Below, in pieces: positions 59,287 to 64,000 of a stretch of 64,000 nt of DNA. Origin of the DNA: Hymenochaete sp. R1. Its lineage: Eukaryota > Basidiomycota > Agaricomycetes > Hymenochaetales > Hymenochaetaceae. Location of the stretch: positions 558,001 through 622,000 of the forward strand of contig JAFREE010000001.1 of assembly GCA_019400425.1 (NCBI GenBank), read 5' to 3'. The notes beneath the pieces were generated by a model, which was not told the origin of the DNA, searched no databases, and saw only the letters and a list, made by a program, of their open reading frames with translations. The position numbers and the translations under genes were made by a program. Numbering within the stretch: position 1 is the stretch's first letter; each line of letters starts with the position of its first letter.

Positions 59287-60321
59287 GAGTGATGCTCAAA
59301 TCACTGACCCTTATTTTTCCCGACGCGTCTGTGCGGCGAGGAAACGGGATAGAACGATTCTTGATCGACGTTTGTTTTGACGTAAGACATCACATGATTT
59401 ACTGCAGCTAAGTTCCCACGATGAAATATAAAATGCATATATGTTTTGAACTCAAATTAATTTATATCTTCTGAAACTGAAACAACAAAAAGTTGTTAAG
59501 AAGTGTCTAAAAAAAGCCATTCACTGTCCCGCAGATTATGACAGCGAATATTTAGGCTCGTATTCCATGACTTTTCATGATCCAATGTGAAGATCGAGGT
59601 TTAGCGAAGTACTAGTGACAGGTTTTTTCGGCGAGCTCCCTTGCGCATGTCGCATTGAAAGGCTTGAAGCACAAAAACAACTCATAATGGCTCCAATACC
59701 AATAGGGCGCTAGAATGAACAAAGACTCACTTGAGATTAGCGCTCGAGAGACGGCGTATACATACATTATCCTCGTACTCTTGAATTTCCCGGATATCAG
59801 CGCACCTATGAGTTCCCTGATAATCCGACTACAGTTCGACGAGATTAGGCCAGCACTTGAAGTCGGTATGCAGCGATAAAGTATTTACGGATCGGACTCT
59901 GAAAGACATTTCTAAGCTTTGAGTCTAAGACTGCTCGCGTTTGCCCGTCCGTTATAAACACTGTCTCGGTCGGCGCAGCTTTGCTTTCGGTCGCGGAATT
60001 AATTTACGGTTTCCACAGCTAATGTCTCACATACGGCTCGGGTGACGGTAATCATTGAAATCATTGACAAGCCAATTCAGGACTGGAACAGATTTCGGGC
60101 GCTTTGTGAGCGTTAGCTGACTGGCCTGGCCCCTGGTGACGTTGATGACTTGGGTAAGACACAAGCAAGATCGGATGGAGATCGCTCAGATACATGGATC
60201 AGTAAGTAAAAGTACAGATGTCATGTACGGAAAACACGGGGTGGCTATACCTGCATGCGGGTATCTTTGAGTGCGACCGGATCGATCTGACGAAGACTAT
60301 AAAGAAGCACCAGAAGCACCA
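59287..60321. other. 1.0-kb intergenic region
   Basis: Between the CBR1 start (going left) and the end of WRAP73 (also minus). The first 250 bases are A/T-rich, the CBR1 promoter by position. No ORF, tRNA or repeat is supported. Confidence 0.5.
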
Positions 60322-62298
60322 CTACAACTGCACTTCGTCATCCTGTTCGACTTCAAAGGCACAACAGAATACATCCTTATCGATCAGTAAGAGTCCTTTC
60401 CCATCCGGTGCCCATCGGATATCTCTGAGCTGGAAGTTCTCTGGAAATGATTGCGATCAGCATTCCTGTCAAGATGAAACGAAACATCAGCGACGGAAAC
60501 GCACTCGCAGGTATACCTATACACTCTGCAATTTCTTCGTCGTCAGTGCCTTCGTCCGACGTCCATTCGTTACTCCATGAATACATCCCACCATCGCCGC
60601 AACACAGGGCCAACGCACCCGCTCGCACAGGATTCCAGCGAGCGTGCAATATAGGCCGGGAATGCAAAAGGACAGAACGAAGTCTCGGCTTGAACCTGTC
60701 GGATGCGGATGGGAAAGCGTAAATGAAAATGGCGGTGGGTGCTGACTCTGTGAAAGAATGACGGGCACAAATCGACTCAGACGTAAAGGGCGATAGTAAG
60801 GGAGCTCTCACCGAACCTGGCCATGAGGAGGTTCCCAGTTGTGTTCCAATCAAGTTGGACGAGACCACTCTTTGGATGGGCTTTGGTTGAGTCAACACGA
60901 CTGAGCGGTACCGATTGAACACCTTGCGGCCGTTCGTCTAAGGTGAAGATTTGAGTTCAACTTAATTAAGGATAAAGCGCGTTATATACTCGTACATGAC
61001 AGGTAACCCCGACCTAGTGTTGCCTCGATCCAGTTTGAAGGCTCTCGCCACAAGTTCTGAAGTACGTGAGGGACGGTCCTTATGCCAATCTATGGAAGCT
61101 CGCGAACTCACGACATCGGCAGGTATCCGAGAAGATAGATCAAGTGAAGCAACGCAAGACCAACTTAATCCATCCAAAATGTGAATCTGACGTGAAGTCG
61201 GCTCAGTATTTGCTCGGTTACCGCATGAAGTATTTACCTTGTCCTCAAAGCCTCCGACGGCGATGAATGACCCCGACGGGTGCCAAGATACGCATCGAAT
61301 TCCAAGACCAGACTCGGGCTCCGGCGCGTATGTTGATAATAGTGAGCCTGTTAACGAGAAAATACAGAGCTTGAACTGAATAAACAAATGCGAATTAGAT
61401 CCACGAAGTGCATAAGTGGCCAGTTACCTCTAAGGGTCCATCCCATACTGCCAAATGCTTCCCCGCAGGAGAAATGGCGAGCGATGCTAGAGAGGACGTT
61501 GGGACTGAGTAATGCTAATACTGAGATCTGTCACGTCGTATTGGCCCAATGATAACTATTCACGCACTCGAACTTGTTTATACGAGTCTTCCGTATCGTA
61601 AACGCCAACCATATCTTTTGACTTGTGCCGCTCCGCGACAACAAAGTATCGGCCGTCTGGTCGGTAGGCATAACCTTTTTTTTAAAACTTGTGATGAGTA
61701 ATTTCATATTCTTATCTCGATCTCGGACCAAAAAAACATGCCTTTATCCGGATGCTTAGGAAACTGGATGTGAGTGGCAGCACCCGTCAGGAGAGACCAA
61801 ACGGTGACGCGAAGCTGGATCAATAATTTAAACCACGAAAAGATATGCGAGAGACAGGAAGAGACGTACACCCCATTCGGAGAAACATAGGATGTGTCGG
61901 CCGTCCGGGGCCCATTCGGCTCTGACAAGTCCCTCTACGCCGGCTTCAATGCGGGCCGACCAGTCTTCGTCACGCATTTTGTAGACATTGACGATTGCGT
62001 TCCGGGCTGAGGCCGCGAGCAGAAACTCAGAATCTGCGGACCATCCAATATGAGACAGCGATGAGTCAGAAGATGCTGAGGAAGCAGACGCGGAAGGTTT
62101 GTTGGAGACATTGGAGCTTGTCGTTAGAGATAGAGAGGAAGGCGAAGGGGTGAGATCGATGCGCCAGGCTCGAGTGATCTGGAAGGTGTCTGCCCGCCGG
62201 ACTACCAAGCGATCATTGACGGCGTTAGCAACCCAATTACCACCACTGCTGAATGCTACCAGTCCATTTGACTGAGAAAATAACTCTGTGTAGTCCAT
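60322..62298 (-). CDS. WDR8: WD40 protein WRAP73/Wdr8 (spindle-pole/centrosome type)
   Basis: In other eukaryotes this protein sits at microtubule-organising centres and helps anchor microtubule minus ends. Ten exons: 61870-62298, 61742-61814, 61568-61674, 61428-61514, 61238-61375, 61112-61186, 60996-61056, 60812-60937, 60505-60747 and 60322-60440, in phase, 485 aa. Family signatures are the start MDYTELFSQSNGLVAFSSGG, RRADTFQITRAW, YAYRPDGRYFVVAERHKSKD, GIRCVSWHPSGSFIAVGGFE, LWREPSNWIEATLGRGYLSY and FQLRDIRWAPDGKG. A S/T-rich insert lies in the first propeller half. Intron 2 (61675-61741) has a GC donor (AAAG|GCATGT) and AG acceptor; no GT donor gives the needed phase. Head-to-head with the MFS gene over 297 bp. 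Confidence 0.92.
61675..61741 (-). other. GC-AG intron of the WRAP73 gene
   Basis: The donor reads AAAG|GCATGT and the acceptor ends AAAAAAG|GT. The joined codons give DKG-YAYRPDGRYF, as expected for the family. Nearby GT dinucleotides are in the wrong phase. Confidence 0.75.
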
Positions 62299-62595
62299 CT
62301 CTGGACTGAACTTCAGAACTTGAAGGCGCGAGACACGCGAGTCCGAGCTTGAGTTGAGTTGAAGGAGCCGTGAGCCGCGGGTTTCGGATGAGTCGTGAAA
62401 AGCGCTTACTAACTCCCGAGGTACCATATATGGACGTCCCCGTTGATTAGTAAATAGTGGCTGCCGAGGTCTCTTTATTTCTTTGACTGTGTGCTTCTTA
62501 CACACCGAAACATTTCGCTAGAATAAAAACCTCGGCCATGGCTTCCACTCCGAGATACACCCGATTTTCCCCCTTCAATCTCTCCAAAGCACACC
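62299..62595. promoter_or_regulatory. bidirectional promoter WRAP73 / MFS exporter
   Basis: 297 bp between divergent starts. The right part is C/T-rich just before the exporter ATG. No specific motif is recognised. Confidence 0.45.
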
Positions 62596-64000
62596 ATGGC
62601 ATCTTCAACAAACGCCAGTGCAACACCTACCATCGTCGAAGACAGAAGTGAGACGGGCAGCCTGAACGAGCAGATCGAGCATGAATACTATCCGGGCCCA
62701 GAAGAGCAAAAGAAGCATCCCTATCTCGTCGAATTTGATGAAGGTGATCCGCTCAACCCCAAGGTCCGCCTTCCTTGCTTCTCATTGCAAATTCGGTCTC
62801 TTTACTCACAACACACAATGTATTCATTTAGAACTGGTCCCGGCCTTATAGGTGGTACATCACCATCCTCGCGGGCATACTCGTCCTCAATGCGTATGTC
62901 TTCGTGCTTTTCAGTATACCGGGTAGACTCTCACATTTCATCACAGCACGTTTGCGTCATCTGCACCCTCAGGAGTTGCGGTAGACCTGATTGACTACTT
63001 TCAAATTTCTCGTGAAGTGGCGGTCTTGACCATCTCTCTTTTCGTTGCCGGTTACTGCGTCGGGCCAATTATCTGGGGACCACTTTCCGAGCAGGTGAAT
63101 ACTTTTCAATCAAGAAGCAAACGAGTCTTCTGAACAAACTTGACAACTCAAGGTTGGGCGACGACCTGTATCCATTGGTGCATTTATTGTCTACACCGGG
63201 TTCCAAGTCGGGTGCGCTTTGTCCAAGAATACTGCATCCATCATCGTCTTCCGTCTCCTGGGTGGTATTTTTGCGGCTGCTCCATTGACAAATAGCGGTG
63301 CTATCATTTCTGATATGTACGTATATTTGATAATCAGCAAAAGTCTAAATTCTGATGGATCCCTGTAGTTGGGATGCTGGCACTCGAGGTAAAGCTTTGG
63401 CCCTTTTCACACTCGCACCCTTTGCTGGACCTGCACTGGGACCAATCGTTGGCGGTTTCATTGAGACATCAGGCGTCAGCTGGAGATGGCTCTTCTGGGT
63501 TCTTACTCTCTTTGCCGGTGTTTGCACAATTCTTATCATTTTCACCCTTCCTGAGACTTTCGCGTGAGTTTCATTCTTTTTTTTTTACTATTGGGTGTAG
63601 CTCATAGTGTATCAGACCTATCATCATGGTGCAAAAGGCAAAGGCAAAGCGCTTGTCGACAGGAGATGAAGGATATTACGCACCCATGGAACGTGAAGAC
63701 AAGAAGTCTTGGGGACGTTGGATAGAACAGATCGTTGCTCGCCCTTTCAAGGTGCTTTTCCAAGAGCCCATGCTGATCGCCATTACTCTTTACATGAGTG
63801 TATGTCTTTCATTTCTGTCTCGACGTTGTCGATACTGATCCTTCTCGTTCTAGTTTGTCTATGGTTGCGTTTACTTATTATTCGAAGCGTTCCCCATCGT
63901 CTTTCAGGAAGGCCATGGCTTCAACTCGGGGGAGAGTGGACTCACTTTCCTTCCCGTGTTTGTTGGAGGGATCACTGGTGTCTTGACGTATCTTGTTGTC
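62596..64000 (+). CDS. MFS drug/polyamine:H+ antiporter (DHA1 type), 5' part
   Basis: Partial: the gene continues past the right edge. Exons in the window are 62596-62763, 62832-62893, 62947-63094, 63153-63316, 63369-63563, 63616-63799 and 63854-64000, all in phase, about 356 residues. A 55-residue acidic N-terminal tail ends with DEGDPLNPKNWSRPYRW, the usual DHA1 entry. Helices 1-6 include SLFVAGYCVGPIIWGPLSEQ followed by VGRRPVS (motif A), and LAPFAGPALGPIVGGFIE (motif C of antiporters). The central loop has KAKAKRLSTGDEGYYAP, and helices 7-8 follow. This resembles Tpo1/Flu1-like plasma-membrane exporters; the substrate is unknown. Confidence 0.92.

Overview
The window is nuclear DNA of a filamentous basidiomycete, most likely an Agaricomycete. 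Almost every gene is cut by many short GT-AG introns, mostly 47-80 nt with a mode near 52-58 nt. Predicted starts are often preceded by CT-rich leaders on the coding strand. Several proteins look like families I know only from mushrooms. Gene models were built by hand: splice sites were chosen so that reading phase is kept across every intron and the joined frame ends at a stop. I saw no rRNA, convincing tRNA, CRISPR array or transposon.

Layout. 1-2,068 is the 3' end of a Q/N/P-rich protein. A 5.2-kb gene-poor stretch with alternating pyrimidine/purine strand bias leads to a Cln-type G1 cyclin (7,287-8,788), and another 3.3 kb without a supported gene follows. 12,072-17,257 holds a Gfo/Idh/MocA oxidoreductase with 8-nt and 6-nt microexons, the core splicing protein SmD2, and pescadillo. 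17,636-28,734 holds a Sec7-PH Arf exchange factor, an unknown conserved protein, and an ITC1/ACF1 chromatin-remodelling subunit. 29,200-35,569 holds an AVT-type amino-acid transporter, eIF3k, a WDR5/SWD3 COMPASS subunit and a four-unit polyubiquitin gene.

36,088-47,708 is the most accessory-looking part: a C2H2 transcription factor with a long leader, a 20-exon secreted GtaA-type glutaminase, and two paralogous secreted CAP/PR-1 proteins separated by 2.5 kb of gene-poor DNA. That stretch contains an 18-bp perfect palindrome and a 14-bp match to a cDNA-library adaptor. The rest is mostly housekeeping: a small unknown protein, Elongator ELP6, TRAPP-II TRS65, a 1,304-aa coiled-coil protein with PPGF repeats, NADH-cytochrome b5 reductase, WRAP73/Wdr8 (with a GC-AG intron), and the start of an MFS exporter that runs off the right edge.

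Many neighbours are head-to-head over 109-630 bp (SmD2/PES1, unknown/ITC1, eIF3k/SWD3, CAP2/small protein, ELP6/TRS65, WRAP73/MFS), so shared promoters are common. I found no clear candidate for a wholly new multi-gene system. The most unusual things are the extreme microexon genes, the secreted-protein neighbourhood at 39.6-47.7 kb, and several odd non-coding signals.
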